A stretch of 64,000 nucleotides of DNA from Sphingomonas bisphenolicum. Its GTDB lineage: Bacteria > Pseudomonadota > Alphaproteobacteria > Sphingomonadales > Sphingomonadaceae. This document shows, piece by piece, positions 15,886 to 24,558 of the stretch. The position numbers and the translations under genes were made by a program. Every line of letters begins with the position of its first letter. Position 1 is the stretch's first letter. The notes below the pieces were generated by a model. That model saw only the letters and a program-made list of their open reading frames with translations. It did not search any database and had not been told where the DNA came from. The stretch is from contig NZ_AP018821.1 of NCBI RefSeq assembly GCF_024349785.1, forward strand, positions 124,001 to 188,000, read 5' to 3'.

Positions 15886-16824
15886 ATGACAGACATTGCA
15901 CTCAAGAACGCCGTTATTCCGGCGCCGGCCGGTGAGGATGGACTGAACCGGTATCTGGCGGAGATCAGGAAATTCCCGATCCTCTCGCCCGAAGACGAAT
16001 ATATGCTTGCGAAGCGCTTCAAGGAGCATGGCGATCCGGAAGCAGCCGCCAAGCTCGTGACCAGCCACCTTCGCCTGGTTGCGAAGGCGGCGATGCGCTA
16101 CCGAGGCTACGGCCTGCCTGTTGCCGACCTCATTTCGGAAGGCAATGTCGGCCTGATCCAGGGGGTCCGGCGATTCGACCCTGATCGCGGTTTTCGTCTT
16201 GCGACCTATGCGCTGTGGTGGATCAAGGCCTCGATCCAGGAATTCATTCTGCGCAGCTGGAGCATGGTCAAGCTCGGCACGACGGCCGCGCAAAAGCGCC
16301 TGTTCTTCAATCTCCGCCGGATCAAAAACTCCCTCCAGGCCTATGACGACACCGACCTGAAACCTGATCAGGTCCGCCAGATCGCCAACACGCTCGGAGT
16401 CTCGGAAACCGAAGTCACCAGCATGAACCGGCGGATGATGCAGGGCGGCGACGCCTCGCTCAACGTGCCGCTCGGGGAAACGGGTGAGGATCAGTGGCAG
16501 GACCTGCTGACCGACGATAGTCCCCTCCAGGACGAGGCGCTTGCCGGCGCGCAGGAGCGCCAGCGCCGCCAGAACATGCTGTTCGAGGCGCTCGGCACGC
16601 TTTCCGACCGCGAGCGGGATATTCTGGTCCAGCGTCGTCTGATCGATGAACCCAAAACGCTCGAGGATCTGAGCCTCGTCTATAAGGTGAGCCGTGAGCG
16701 CGTTCGCCAGATCGAGGTTCGCGCCTTCGAAAAGCTCAGCCGCGCCATGCACCGGATCGATGATGAGCAGCGCATCGCGAAACTGGGCGGACGTCGGGAG
16801 AACCAGGCACGCGAAGGCCATTGA
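15886..16824 (+). CDS. rpoH: RNA polymerase sigma-32 factor (RpoH type)
   Basis: A 312-residue heat-shock sigma factor. Region 2 is intact (YLISEGNVGL-like DLISEGNVGLIQGV and FRLATYALWWIKASIQEFILRSWS). The RpoH box QKRLFFNLRR, diagnostic for sigma-32, is at residues 136-145, and region 4 with its helix-turn-helix (LEDLSLVYKVSRERVRQIEVRAFEKL) ends the protein. Alphaproteobacteria often carry more than one rpoH; lying among Hsp20, HtrA and GroESL genes on an apparently mobile segment, this is probably an accessory copy. An EcfG-like promoter sits upstream and GAAGAG serves as ribosome site. Convergent with the TonB receptor, 73 bases apart. Confidence 0.93.
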   Translation: MTDIALKNAVIPAPAGEDGLNRYLAEIRKFPILSPEDEYMLAKRFKEHGDPEAAAKLVTSHLRLVAKAAMRYRGYGLPVADLISEGNVGLIQGVRRFDPDRGFRLATYALWWIKASIQEFILRSWSMVKLGTTAAQKRLFFNLRRIKNSLQAYDDTDLKPDQVRQIANTLGVSETEVTSMNRRMMQGGDASLNVPLGETGEDQWQDLLTDDSPLQDEALAGAQERQRRQNMLFEALGTLSDRERDILVQRRLIDEPKTLEDLSLVYKVSRERVRQIEVRAFEKLSRAMHRIDDEQRIAKLGGRRENQAREGH

Positions 16825-16897
16825 CCGGGGGCGCGGGCACAGAGGGTCGCCACCCGCTTCGCCCTCCCCTCGCGGGCGCTCTGCCTCGCCTCGGCCG

Positions 16898-19165
16898 CTA
16901 GTAGCGGGCCGATATCTCGATGCCGAAGGTGCGGGGCTCGGCGGGAATGAAGGTAGGATAGCCGAACGAGCCGCCGACATTTCCGGCGTCGAGCAGGTAG
17001 CGCCTGTCGGTAAGGTTGCGCACGAACCCGGCGATTTCGAGGCGGTCGCTCCACAGGCGCGCTCCCGCCCGAGCATTGATCAGGGTCACTGCGGACTGGC
17101 TGATGGCCTCGCTATTGGGCAGTTCGAAATAGAGCTTGGAGCGGTAGGTGACGTTCGGCGCGGCAAAGAGGCTGACGGCATCTGATACGGAGTGTTCGAT
17201 CATCATCCCTGCCGCCGCCTGCCAGCGGGGCTGGAGCCGAAAGCGATCGCCGGCATAGATCCCGTTGGCCGGCCGATCGTCGATCCGCGCGCCCGTGTAA
17301 GCCATGTTGCCAAAGAAGCGAACGCCCCGGACCGGACGCACGTCTAGTTCCGCCTCCACGCCCGCATTGCCTGCCGACCCGGCATTGTCGATGCGGACCG
17401 CGCCGCTCGAGACGTCGAGGACAGTGACCTGGAAGTTGCGATATCGGTCGTAATAGACCGAAACCGCGCCACTGACGGCGCCGCGCGCGATCTTCAGACC
17501 CGCTTCGTAGTTCCAGACCGTCTCGGCCGGAACGATCGACAGGTCAGGTACAGGCCCCGACGCAGCCGAAAGCTGCACAGCAGGTGAGCGACGGCCTTGC
17601 GAGATGGTCGCGAACAGCGTGCTCGCGGGCGACAGATGATAGAGCAGGCTGAAGCGCGGAAGGAGAGCGGTAAAGCTGCGCTTGGCGGTATAGGTGGCCC
17701 CGGCCGTGTCGACCAGTGGCAGCAGCGGGCGGCCGTAGAGCGGCGCATTGGGCTGCTGCGCGGCATAGCCCGAGCGCCGGTCCTCGATCAGCAGCCGAGC
17801 GCCGGCTAGAAGTTCCAGGCGCGGCGCTGCCATCCAGCTCACATCGCCGAACAGCGACCAGGTCGTATTGCGGCCCGAGTTGCGGTACCAACTGGAATAA
17901 GGAATGACGGTCGCCAGCCCTCGCGACAGGAGCGCGGTTGCCCGCGATGCAGTGACCTGGTTGTTCGCATCGACACAGCCGAGCCCCGGGATCACATTGG
18001 CGGTGCACTGCAGATAGGTGCCGACCTCGGTGGAGAAGGGGACTGTCTGCGATCCGTTTTCGATGAACGCGTTCCAGCCGAAGATCGCCCGCCATTGAGC
18101 GTCACGATATGTGAAACGGCCTTCATGGCTTGCCTGCCAGCCTTTGGCCTGCTCGGCGAATTCCAGATACCATGCCGCCGACCCGTCGGCGTCGAACACC
18201 TCGCGCGAATTGAACCGGCGATAGCCATTGGTCGTCGTGAAGGACCAGCCATCGGCGATGTCCGCGGTCACCGTGAGGTTCACATCATAGACGTGGCGGT
18301 CGATCCCGAGCTTATCGCCGCCGAGCACTGCCCCGGAGGCTAGCGAGCCACCGAGATAGGCTGCTCCGAAGATACCTTGCGCCGCCGTCGGGCCAAGCCG
18401 CCGCGACAGGAAGGGCGTTCCGGAATTGCGCTGTCGGTCGTAGGTAAGAACGAGATCCGCGGAAAGACTCTCCGTCGGCTGAAAATGGAGAGCGCCGCGC
18501 AGCCCGAGCTGGTCCTGCGCGTAGAGATCATCCTGGCCCGGCGCGAGATTTGGGACGTAGCCATCGCGCTTTTTCCACTGCCCCGCGACGCGAGCGGAGA
18601 TCCGCTCGGAACCGATGTTGATGAAGCCTTCCTCGCGCAGGGCGCCGAGATTGCCGATAGCGCTCGTGAGGCCGGCCGAGAAACCCGGCCGCGCAAGATT
18701 GGGGACCAGGCTTACCGCGCCGATCGTGGCGGCCGTGCCGAACAACGTCGCCTGCGGTCCCTTGGCAACCTCGATCCGTGCAAGGTCGAAGAGGCCTTGA
18801 TAGGCGCCGCGCGCGCGGGAGATGTCGACCCCGTTATAGTAGACACTAACGCGCGGCGGCTGCTGCGCGGAGCCATTGTCCGACGTGATGCCGCGGATCA
18901 CGAAACCGGGGCTATGCGGGCTTTGGATCTGGATATTGAGGCCCGGCACATAGGCCGAGAGTTCGCCGATGTCAGTCACCCCGAGCTCCTGGAGGCGCGG
19001 CCCGGTCGCGACCGAAAGGGTGATCGGCACATCCAGGTCGCGCTGCTCGATCTTCTGCGCGGTGACGATGATAGGGGCAGCCACGGCGGTCTGCTCGGCG
19101 GCCCGAGCAAGGGCCGGATAGCTCGACGGGACGAGGGCGACTGTAAGGGCGAGAAGGCGGCGCAT
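16898..19165 (-). CDS. TonB-dependent outer-membrane receptor
   Basis: A 755-residue receptor. There is a signal peptide (MRRLLALTVALVPSSYPALARA), a TonB box-like stretch (APIIVTAQK), an N-terminal plug (LSAYVPGLNIQ, FVIRGIT, RIEVAKGPQATLFGTAATIGAVSLV), and a beta-barrel ending in the aromatic residue of RTFGIEISARY. It would import a scarce ligand, energised by TonB. The substrate is unknown: no siderophore, vitamin or sugar genes are next to it. The ATG at 19165 is used because the frame start at 19177 is a TTG. It stands on the minus strand, downstream of a diguanylate cyclase gene whose stop is 47 bases away. Confidence 0.92.
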   Translation of the reverse strand: MRRLLALTVALVPSSYPALARAAEQTAVAAPIIVTAQKIEQRDLDVPITLSVATGPRLQELGVTDIGELSAYVPGLNIQIQSPHSPGFVIRGITSDNGSAQQPPRVSVYYNGVDISRARGAYQGLFDLARIEVAKGPQATLFGTAATIGAVSLVPNLARPGFSAGLTSAIGNLGALREEGFINIGSERISARVAGQWKKRDGYVPNLAPGQDDLYAQDQLGLRGALHFQPTESLSADLVLTYDRQRNSGTPFLSRRLGPTAAQGIFGAAYLGGSLASGAVLGGDKLGIDRHVYDVNLTVTADIADGWSFTTTNGYRRFNSREVFDADGSAAWYLEFAEQAKGWQASHEGRFTYRDAQWRAIFGWNAFIENGSQTVPFSTEVGTYLQCTANVIPGLGCVDANNQVTASRATALLSRGLATVIPYSSWYRNSGRNTTWSLFGDVSWMAAPRLELLAGARLLIEDRRSGYAAQQPNAPLYGRPLLPLVDTAGATYTAKRSFTALLPRFSLLYHLSPASTLFATISQGRRSPAVQLSAASGPVPDLSIVPAETVWNYEAGLKIARGAVSGAVSVYYDRYRNFQVTVLDVSSGAVRIDNAGSAGNAGVEAELDVRPVRGVRFFGNMAYTGARIDDRPANGIYAGDRFRLQPRWQAAAGMMIEHSVSDAVSLFAAPNVTYRSKLYFELPNSEAISQSAVTLINARAGARLWSDRLEIAGFVRNLTDRRYLLDAGNVGGSFGYPTFIPAEPRTFGIEISARY

Positions 19166-19212
19166 GCTGTCTTTCAAAAATCGAAGTGGTTCCAGGGCCG
19201 GGGTGCTGGCCT

Positions 19213-20415
19213 TCAGGCATTCACGGCCTTGAACGGCACCACCGTCGAGGCCGTGCTGTCCGCCGCTATCCCGTGGTCGGTCTCGATACGATCACGTCCC
19301 AAGGTCTTGGCTCGGTAGCATGCCTGATCGGCGCGGCGCATGAGGTCGGCTAGGCTGTCGCCCGCCTGGTATTGCGAAATGCCCGCGCTGAAGCTGAAGG
19401 TGGGCAGGTCGGCATGGCCATGCTCTCGCGTATGGGCGCGGATAGCCTCGACGATAAGACCCGCCGCGGGTGCAGTGACCCGATTGAGCAGGATCACGAA
19501 TTCCTCGCCGCCGGTGCGCGCAAGATGGGCGGACTTGGGCGCCGTGCTGCGCAGGATATCGGCGAAGGCCTGGATGACCCGGTCGCCCATATCATGCCCA
19601 AAGCAGTCGTTGATCCGTTTGAAATGGTCGAGGTCGATCATCACGGCACAGAGCTGACGCTTGCCGATTGGAGCCGATGCCAGCAGCGCCAGCGCCTGAC
19701 GGTCGAAACCGCGGCGATTGAGGAGGCCCGAGAGATGGTCGGTCTCCGCCGTGCGCACATATTCCTGAATGGTCGTCTGGATGACGATCAGCAGAACGGT
19801 GAGCCCGGCAGCCGTCAGTAGGATGGCCGTGCTGGCTTGGGAATAAAGCGCATAGGCGCTCCCTGCATAGTCTCTTGCGGTTTGGCCCGATCCCAGGGCG
19901 GCAGCAACGAAGGGTTTGATGAAAAAGTTGAGACCGCTCAGCAGAAACAGCCCGGCCAGGGTGTGGTTGAGCTGGCCCTTGCCGGTGCGAAAGGCCGTAT
20001 GGCTGCACAGGAGAATGCCGAGGGCCAAGGGCAGCTGGAAGGCCAGCTCATAAATGAGATCGTCTCGCGTCCCGCCCCAGATCGCAATGCGCGTGATCAG
20101 GCCCAGCACGGCAAGAGTAGCGATCGCTGTCCAGGGTGGGCGCTTGCGATGAAAGATGCTGAGCGCTGCCGCCATGGCGAGGAAACCGCCCAACAGCGCC
20201 ATGTAGCTCGCCAGCATGAAGGGCGCGGGATAATCGGTCAGCCGGATCGCGATCTCGCTGATCGGCGTCACCATGCCCAAAAGGTAGCTGACCCCGAACG
20301 CGATGACCGGACGTTGTCCCCGACTGATGCGGGCGATCAGGAAATAGCTGAGCGCGAAGAGGCCTGCCACCACCGCATTGACGATCAGCAGAACCACTGC
20401 CCCATTCATACGCAC
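19213..20415 (-). CDS. Membrane diguanylate cyclase (seven helices plus GGEEF)
   Basis: A 400-residue protein with about seven membrane helices in the first 215 residues (an unclassified sensor region) and a GGDEF domain in the last 170 (DHLSGLLNRRGFDRQ, LDHFKRINDCFGHDMGDRVI, active-site ARTGGEEF). GGEEF is a fully active variant, so it should make c-di-GMP. The RxxD inhibitory site is absent. A GTG at 20415 has AAGGG five bases ahead; the ATG at 20409 is an alternative. No EAL domain. Confidence 0.9.
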   Translation of the reverse strand: MRMNGAVVLLIVNAVVAGLFALSYFLIARISRGQRPVIAFGVSYLLGMVTPISEIAIRLTDYPAPFMLASYMALLGGFLAMAAALSIFHRKRPPWTAIATLAVLGLITRIAIWGGTRDDLIYELAFQLPLALGILLCSHTAFRTGKGQLNHTLAGLFLLSGLNFFIKPFVAAALGSGQTARDYAGSAYALYSQASTAILLTAAGLTVLLIVIQTTIQEYVRTAETDHLSGLLNRRGFDRQALALLASAPIGKRQLCAVMIDLDHFKRINDCFGHDMGDRVIQAFADILRSTAPKSAHLARTGGEEFVILLNRVTAPAAGLIVEAIRAHTREHGHADLPTFSFSAGISQYQAGDSLADLMRRADQACYRAKTLGRDRIETDHGIAADSTASTVVPFKAVNA

Positions 20416-20602
20416 ACGAACCCTTTGCCTTGCGGCAAGGGTAAGCGAGTCTGGTTAACATTATCCTGATCCCGCAGTGTTCGGCCTACGTGCGCAGCTC
20501 CCGTTTTCGCGGGATCGCGATGGGTGATCGCCAGAGTCTAAATCCGCAGGGTCAGTGAGCCCAAATTTCTTCAGGCCTCTGTTTCCTTTCCTTTTTTTAT
20601 AT

Positions 20603-20608
20603 CTTGAA
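20603..20608 (+). promoter_or_regulatory. Sigma-32-like -35 box before the first Hsp20 gene
   Basis: CTTGAA matches the core of the sigma-32 -35 element and is placed so that a start site would fall near 20638, where the first leader hairpin begins. A matching -10 element is not evident, so the promoter is tentative. The rest of the 318-base gap before it (20416-20602) shows nothing recognisable. Confidence 0.3.
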
Positions 20609-20638
20609 TCTGCGTTTGCCGAAATTACGTCTGGGGTG

Positions 20639-20731
20639 CCGGACGCCGTTCGGGTCCGGTTGGACATAGAGAGCGTCGGCTCTACTGTACCGGCGCTTCT
20701 CATGCCCAAATTGCTCAACCGGAGGATTTGG
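20639..20731 (+). ncRNA. ROSE-like RNA thermometer in the hsp20 leader
   Basis: Three consecutive hairpins can be drawn. Hairpin 1 pairs CCGGAC (20639-20644) with GTCCGG (20654-20659). Hairpin 2 pairs AGAGC (20670-20674) with GCTCT (20679-20683). Hairpin 3 pairs the 11 bases at 20706-20716 (CCAAATTGCTC) with 20721-20731 (GGAGGATTTGG) across the loop AACC, burying the GGAGG ribosome site. The strand opposite GGAGG holds TTGCT, the UYGCU signature of ROSE thermometers, with the G-G mismatch that the family shows. ROSE elements precede hsp20 genes in rhizobia and ibpA in gammaproteobacteria and melt on heating. Assignment rests on pattern and position. Confidence 0.75.
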
Positions 20732-20733
20732 AA

Positions 20734-21210
20734 ATGAGAACCAATTTTGACTTTGCGCCCTATCGGCGCTCCACCGTCGGCTTCGACCGACTCTTCGATC
20801 TGCTCGAGACGGGCATGCGGGGCGATGGCTCCGATGGCTATCCACCGTTCGACATTCTGCGGAACGGCGAGGACAGCTATCAGATCACGCTAGCCCTGGC
20901 GGGTTTCCGTCCCGAGGACGTCGAGGTCGTGGCCCAGCAGAACCAGCTCACCGTCACGGGCAAGCGCGCCGATGACGACGGCAAGAGCGAGTATCTGCAC
21001 CGCGGCATTGCCGCGCGGGCCTTCGAACGCCGCTTCCAGCTCGCCGATCATATCGAAGTCGGCGAGGCTTCCTTCGACAATGGTCTTCTGACCATTGCCC
21101 TCAAGCGCGTCGTGCCCGAGGCGATGAAGCCCCGGCGTATCGCGATCGGCGGGTCGTCCCCCGAGCCCGCGCAGATCGAGACGCAGCACCAGGAAGCCAA
21201 GGCGGCCTGA
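20734..21210 (+). CDS. Small heat-shock protein Hsp20 (IbpA type)
   Basis: A 158-residue alpha-crystallin chaperone that holds unfolded proteins for refolding. The N-terminal RTNFDFAPYRRSTVGFDRLFDLLE is typical of the class A Hsp20 of alphaproteobacteria, and the crystallin domain covers about 35-130 (YQITLALAGFRPEDVEV, FERRFQLADHIEV, LTIALKRVVPE). The oligomer-forming I-x-I motif appears as RIAIGG near the end. The ATG at 20734 has GGAGG eight bases before it, sequestered in the leader hairpin. The second, distinct Hsp20 follows 96 bases later. Confidence 0.94.
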   Translation: MRTNFDFAPYRRSTVGFDRLFDLLETGMRGDGSDGYPPFDILRNGEDSYQITLALAGFRPEDVEVVAQQNQLTVTGKRADDDGKSEYLHRGIAARAFERRFQLADHIEVGEASFDNGLLTIALKRVVPEAMKPRRIAIGGSSPEPAQIETQHQEAKAA

Positions 21211-21229
21211 TCTCGCGCTCCAAGTGGTT

Positions 21230-21266
21230 CTGCCGGCGTCGTTCCTTCGGGAACGGCGGCCGGCAG
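21230..21266 (+). other. Large GC-rich hairpin between the two Hsp20 genes
   Basis: Outer arms CTGCCGGC (21230-21237) and GCCGGCAG (21259-21266) enclose an inner stem GTTCC (21241-21245) / GGAAC (21250-21254) with a TTCG loop. There is no T-run, so it may stabilise or process the two-gene message, or attenuate transcription, rather than end it outright. Confidence 0.55.
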
Positions 21267-21306
21267 GCCATACCCCACAATCCAGCCTCAAAAGGAGATG
21301 ATCATC

Positions 21307-21819
21307 ATGTCTCTTCGTGATCTCATTCCCTGGAGCCGGCAGGAAAACCGGCTACCCGCGGTCGTAGGCGCCGAGCCGGAGCGGGATCGGACCACCCATC
21401 CGCTCATGTCGCTTCACCGCGATGTGAATCGCCTGTTCGACGATCTGTGGCGGGGCCTGCCTTCGTCGCTCACGGCCTTTGGCCATGTCATCGACTATCC
21501 GCGTATCGAACTCAGCGAAACCGACAAGGACATCCGCGTCACGGCCGAACTGCCCGGCCTGGACGAGTCGCAGGTCGATCTCTCGATCGCGGACGGCGTC
21601 CTCGCCTTGAAGGGCGAGAAGAAGTCCGAGCTCGAGGACAAGGATCGCGGCTATTCGGAACGGAGCTATGGCCGGTTCGAAAGGCGGATTCACCTGCCCA
21701 AGGGCGTGGAATCCGACAAGGCGCAGGCCAGCTTCAGCAACGGCGTGTTGACCGTCACCATCCCGCGCAAGGAGGGAGACGTCGACAGCGTCCGGCGCAT
21801 TCCGATCAACAAGAACTGA
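21307..21819 (+). CDS. Small heat-shock protein Hsp20, second copy
   Basis: A 170-residue Hsp20 of a different subclass from its neighbour. The N-terminus (LRDLIPWSRQ, HPLMSLHRDVNRLFDDLWRGL) and a crystallin domain (RIELSETDKDIRVTAELPGLDESQVDLSI, YGRFERRIHLPKGVE, FSNGVLTVTIPRKE) are the form seen in many stress islands. The tail RIPIN supplies the I-x-I motif. The ATG at 21307 is preferred over 21298, because AGGAG directly abuts the latter and sits nine bases from the former. Together the two Hsp20s can form mixed holdase complexes. Confidence 0.94.
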   Translation: MSLRDLIPWSRQENRLPAVVGAEPERDRTTHPLMSLHRDVNRLFDDLWRGLPSSLTAFGHVIDYPRIELSETDKDIRVTAELPGLDESQVDLSIADGVLALKGEKKSELEDKDRGYSERSYGRFERRIHLPKGVESDKAQASFSNGVLTVTIPRKEGDVDSVRRIPINKN

Positions 21820-21828
21820 CCAGGAAGA

Positions 21829-21854
21829 GAGGGCGGCCCGATCGGGCCGTCCTC
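21829..21854 (+). terminator. Hairpin after the second Hsp20 gene
   Basis: A near-perfect inverted repeat with 13-base arms meeting at CGATCG (one G-T mismatch), ten bases after the stop codon. The stem is strong but is followed by ATCTTGGAGG, not a T-run, and the GGAGG right behind it is the ribosome site of the next gene. Partial termination or message protection is more likely than a full stop. Confidence 0.5.
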
Positions 21855-21869
21855 ATCTTGGAGGATAGG

Positions 21870-22424
21870 ATGGCAACGCAACCAAGTCTGACCAGTCCGC
21901 CACCCGCCGCCCCCGGGGTGCGGCCGACTCCCAAAGGGGCCAACGACAATGAAGATGCGACCGCCATTGAGCCCACATGGCAGCGCTATACGAGCGCGCT
22001 GCCGCTTGATGCGCAGGCGATCATCGAGCCCGATCCCTATGCCGACCACCCCGGACGCGCGCGGCGGGGTCGCTGGCGCTTACGTTTTAGAGAGCGGTTC
22101 GCGCCCTCGCCCGATCCGCTGACGGGATGGACCGGGGCAGGAGATCCACTGTCTTCCCTGATGCTCGAATTTGCCACGCGCGAGGCTGCGGAGGCCTATT
22201 GCCGTGGGCGCGGGCTGAGCTTCGTCACCCATGACAAGCCCCGCCGGCGCCCCGTCCAGCCCGCCCTTCAGGCCTTCCAGTATAGCGCCATGGCGCCGCT
22301 TTGCTGCTGGCCCACGGGGCCGCATGCCCGGTGTTGCGGAAACTACCCGGTGCTTCCAGATCCCGGCGCCGTTCAAGGCAAAGGCACCGCAGCCGATCCG
22401 CATCACCAACCGGGCCTGTCATGA
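21870..22424 (+). CDS. NDUFS4-like protein (ETC complex I subunit conserved region)
   Basis: A 184-residue protein. The middle (about 65-120) matches the NDUFS4 family: DPLTGWTGAGDPLSSLMLEFATREAAEAYCRGRG, the typical pattern of a GW-x-(S/G)-G-D core followed by an EEA-Y helix. The N-terminus is disordered with a GANDNED motif, and the C-terminal 60 residues are Cys- and Pro-rich without a match. NDUFS4 homologues are accessory parts of respiratory complex I in alphaproteobacteria; a role at the NADH side under heat or oxidative stress is inference. GGAGG lies five bases before the ATG. The stop overlaps the protease start (ATGA), tying it to htrA. Confidence 0.72.
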   Translation: MATQPSLTSPPPAAPGVRPTPKGANDNEDATAIEPTWQRYTSALPLDAQAIIEPDPYADHPGRARRGRWRLRFRERFAPSPDPLTGWTGAGDPLSSLMLEFATREAAEAYCRGRGLSFVTHDKPRRRPVQPALQAFQYSAMAPLCCWPTGPHARCCGNYPVLPDPGAVQGKGTAADPHHQPGLS

Positions 22425-23224
22425 AGCGTAGGGGGCTTTTTATCGGTGCCCTCGGCTGTGCCTTGCTGGCTGTCCTCCTGCTCGGCTGGGGGTTCTCATG
22501 GGGCGGGGCAGCGCGGGATATCCCTCCCGTTTCCGCAGCCGAGCCTGTGCCGATCAGCCGGCTCACCGTCGCTCCGCTGGTCAAGCGCATCTCGCCGGCA
22601 GTGGTGAACATCGCGGTGGCCTACCCCTCCCCCTATGCGCAAAATCCCCTGCTTCGCGATCCCTATTTTCGCCGTCATTTCGGGGTCCCGGACGTGGCGC
22701 TCGAGCCGCGCCTGTCCGCCGGCTCGGGGGTCATCGTTGATGCCGCACGCGGGCTGGTTCTGACCAACGCCCATGTCGTCAAGGACGGCCTCGTGATCGT
22801 CGTCATGCTCCAGGACCAGCGCAAGCTGGAAGCCCGGCTGGTCGGCGTCAGTCCCGACGCGGACATCGCGGTTTTGCAGATTCCGGCTCGGAACCTGAAA
22901 GCCGCGCCGCTTGCCAGTGCCGATACCGCCGAGGTCGGCGACTATGTCGTCGCAGTCGGCAATCCCTTCGGCCTCGGGCAAACCGTCACGGCAGGGATCG
23001 TCAGTGCGCTGGGCCGCGGCCTGACGCCGCAAAGCCCGGTCGGCCTCATCCAGACCGATGCACCGATCAATCCAGGCAATTCCGGAGGGCCGCTCATCAA
23101 CATGCGCGGGGAGGTGATCGGCATCAACACGGCGATCCTGGCGCCGTTCGAGGGCAATGTCGGCATCGGTTTCGCGGTTCCCGCCTCGGTGGTCCGGGAC
23201 GTCCTGCGGCAAGCGCGCTCCTGA
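22421..23224 (+). CDS. HtrA/DegP-type periplasmic serine protease without PDZ domain
   Basis: A 267-residue trypsin-like protease. A signal anchor (FIGALGCALLAVLLLGWGF) directs it to the periplasm. The catalytic triad is clear: His118 (LTNAHVV), Asp148 (DADIAVLQ) and Ser221 (PGNSGGPL). Full-length DegP carries one or two PDZ domains after the protease; here the protein ends right after the protease domain (FAVPASVVRDVLRQ), so substrate recruitment must differ. It likely clears damaged envelope proteins, matching the heat-shock neighbourhood. Its ATG overlaps the preceding stop, giving an operon with the NDUFS4-like gene. Confidence 0.92.
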   Translation: MKRRGLFIGALGCALLAVLLLGWGFSWGGAARDIPPVSAAEPVPISRLTVAPLVKRISPAVVNIAVAYPSPYAQNPLLRDPYFRRHFGVPDVALEPRLSAGSGVIVDAARGLVLTNAHVVKDGLVIVVMLQDQRKLEARLVGVSPDADIAVLQIPARNLKAAPLASADTAEVGDYVVAVGNPFGLGQTVTAGIVSALGRGLTPQSPVGLIQTDAPINPGNSGGPLINMRGEVIGINTAILAPFEGNVGIGFAVPASVVRDVLRQARS

Positions 23225-23228
23225 CTCT

Positions 23229-24558
23229 TTAGCGAGCGGTGCCCGGCTTGGGCGCGACGCGAATCTGATTGCGGCCTCCGGTCTTGGCCGCATAAAGCGC
23301 CTCATCGGCGGCCTTGAGCGCAGCCCGCGGGTCGGTATGATCGAAGACGTCAGCCACGCCCGCGGAGAAGGTAATCTGGCCGAAGGGCTCGTCATTGTGC
23401 CGGTTGACCAGACGCCGCTCGGCGAGGCTCTCGCGCAGCCGGTCAAGGCGCTCCTTGGCTTCGGTAAGGGTGCACCCCCTGAAGAGCATCACAAATTCCT
23501 CGCCGCCATGGCGTGAGACGTGGCATTTGTCGTCCGAAATTCCGGACAGAAGATCAGCGATCAGGCGCAGCACCCGGTCACCCGCCTCGTGGCCATGGGT
23601 ATCGTTGATGCGCTTGAAATGGTCGATATCGCAAAAAGCCAGGACCAGCGGGTCGAGCGCTGCGCGGGCGGCCTTGTGCTCGCGCTCGAGCACGGCTTCG
23701 AAGGCGCGGCGATTGGGCAGACCGGTAAGATGGTCGACTTCCGCGTCGCGCTGGGCTTTTTCCAGACTGCGGCGTAGGCCTTTCGCTTCGGATTCGCTGG
23801 TGCGCATTTCGGCTTCGAGGCTGCGTCTTTTCCAGCATGGCCTTGGCGAGATCAGCTAGGGTCGAGATGATCTGACCGGTTTGCTGGACGCCCGCGAGGT
23901 CGGCCACCTGCTGTTCGAGCTCGTCACCGTAATTCGATGTCGCATGCCGGGCCGCGGTCGTGTTCTTCGAGAACGTGTCGAGTGTCTGCTCGAGACGTAC
24001 CATCAACTGCTTGATCTCGCCCGGCGCTTCATCCGACTTGGCAGCCGCGGTAACCTCGTCGAGCCACGCCTGCGTCACGGTCCCGCCGTCCGCCAGGCGC
24101 TGCATGACCTTGCGCGCGAGCCCCGGATTGCTTCCGCTCGCGATGCCGTGGGCGACCACCAGATTATCCGGGCTGATCTCCAGGCCATGATCGAGCAGGA
24201 ATGCAGCGATCTCGTTCAGGACATGGTGGCGCGCGGAAAGATGCTGGTCCTCCGTGTTGGCACCGGGACGAGGCGCGCTTGTCTCGTCTCCGCTATGCCT
24301 CGATCCGAGCCAGCCAAGCCATTTGCGTGGCGATCGAGAAGATGCATCGATATCCGTCAAATATGCCCCCAATCCGGCGCGCCCGGCATTCGCCCCTGCC
24401 TTGCCCTGCTCGCCGCCTTCCCCCGGGAGGCTCGCACGCATTGGCGAGCCGGCAAGTGCCGCGCACCAAATACAGTTTTGCCATTTTCCGCAACAGCGAT
24501 CTACTCGTTCTGCCGCAGGATTAGCGGAAAATAATAGTAGGAATGATGCTTCATCCAT
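23229..24558 (-). pseudogene. Diguanylate cyclase with internal frameshift
   Basis: Two frames together make one GGDEF protein. The 5' part (24558 down to about 23831) encodes a helical region of some 240 residues (NEIAAFLLDHGLEISPDNLV, ELEQQVADLAGVQQTGQIIS, LAKAMLEK). The 3' part (about 23827 to 23229) carries a complete GGDEF domain (DHLTGLPNRRAFEAV, active site SRHGGEEF). Removing one A from the minus-strand run GAAAAG (23828-23831) joins them as LERRSLEAEMRTSE, a natural coiled-coil linker. As printed, translation would stop early. No inhibitory RxxD site. The start is uncertain: ATGs at 24558 and 24441 lack ribosome sites. A sequencing error is as likely as real inactivation. Confidence 0.75.

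Noticed and set aside
15445..17076. 543-codon open frame opposite rpoH
   Set aside because: It is antisense to a complete sigma-32 gene, has no family motifs, and arises from GC-rich codon bias; only the LysR fragment in a different frame at its left is real.
23820..23835. Programmed frameshift in the diguanylate cyclase
   Set aside because: No slippery heptamer with a downstream structure is evident; a plain indel in a run of four is simpler.
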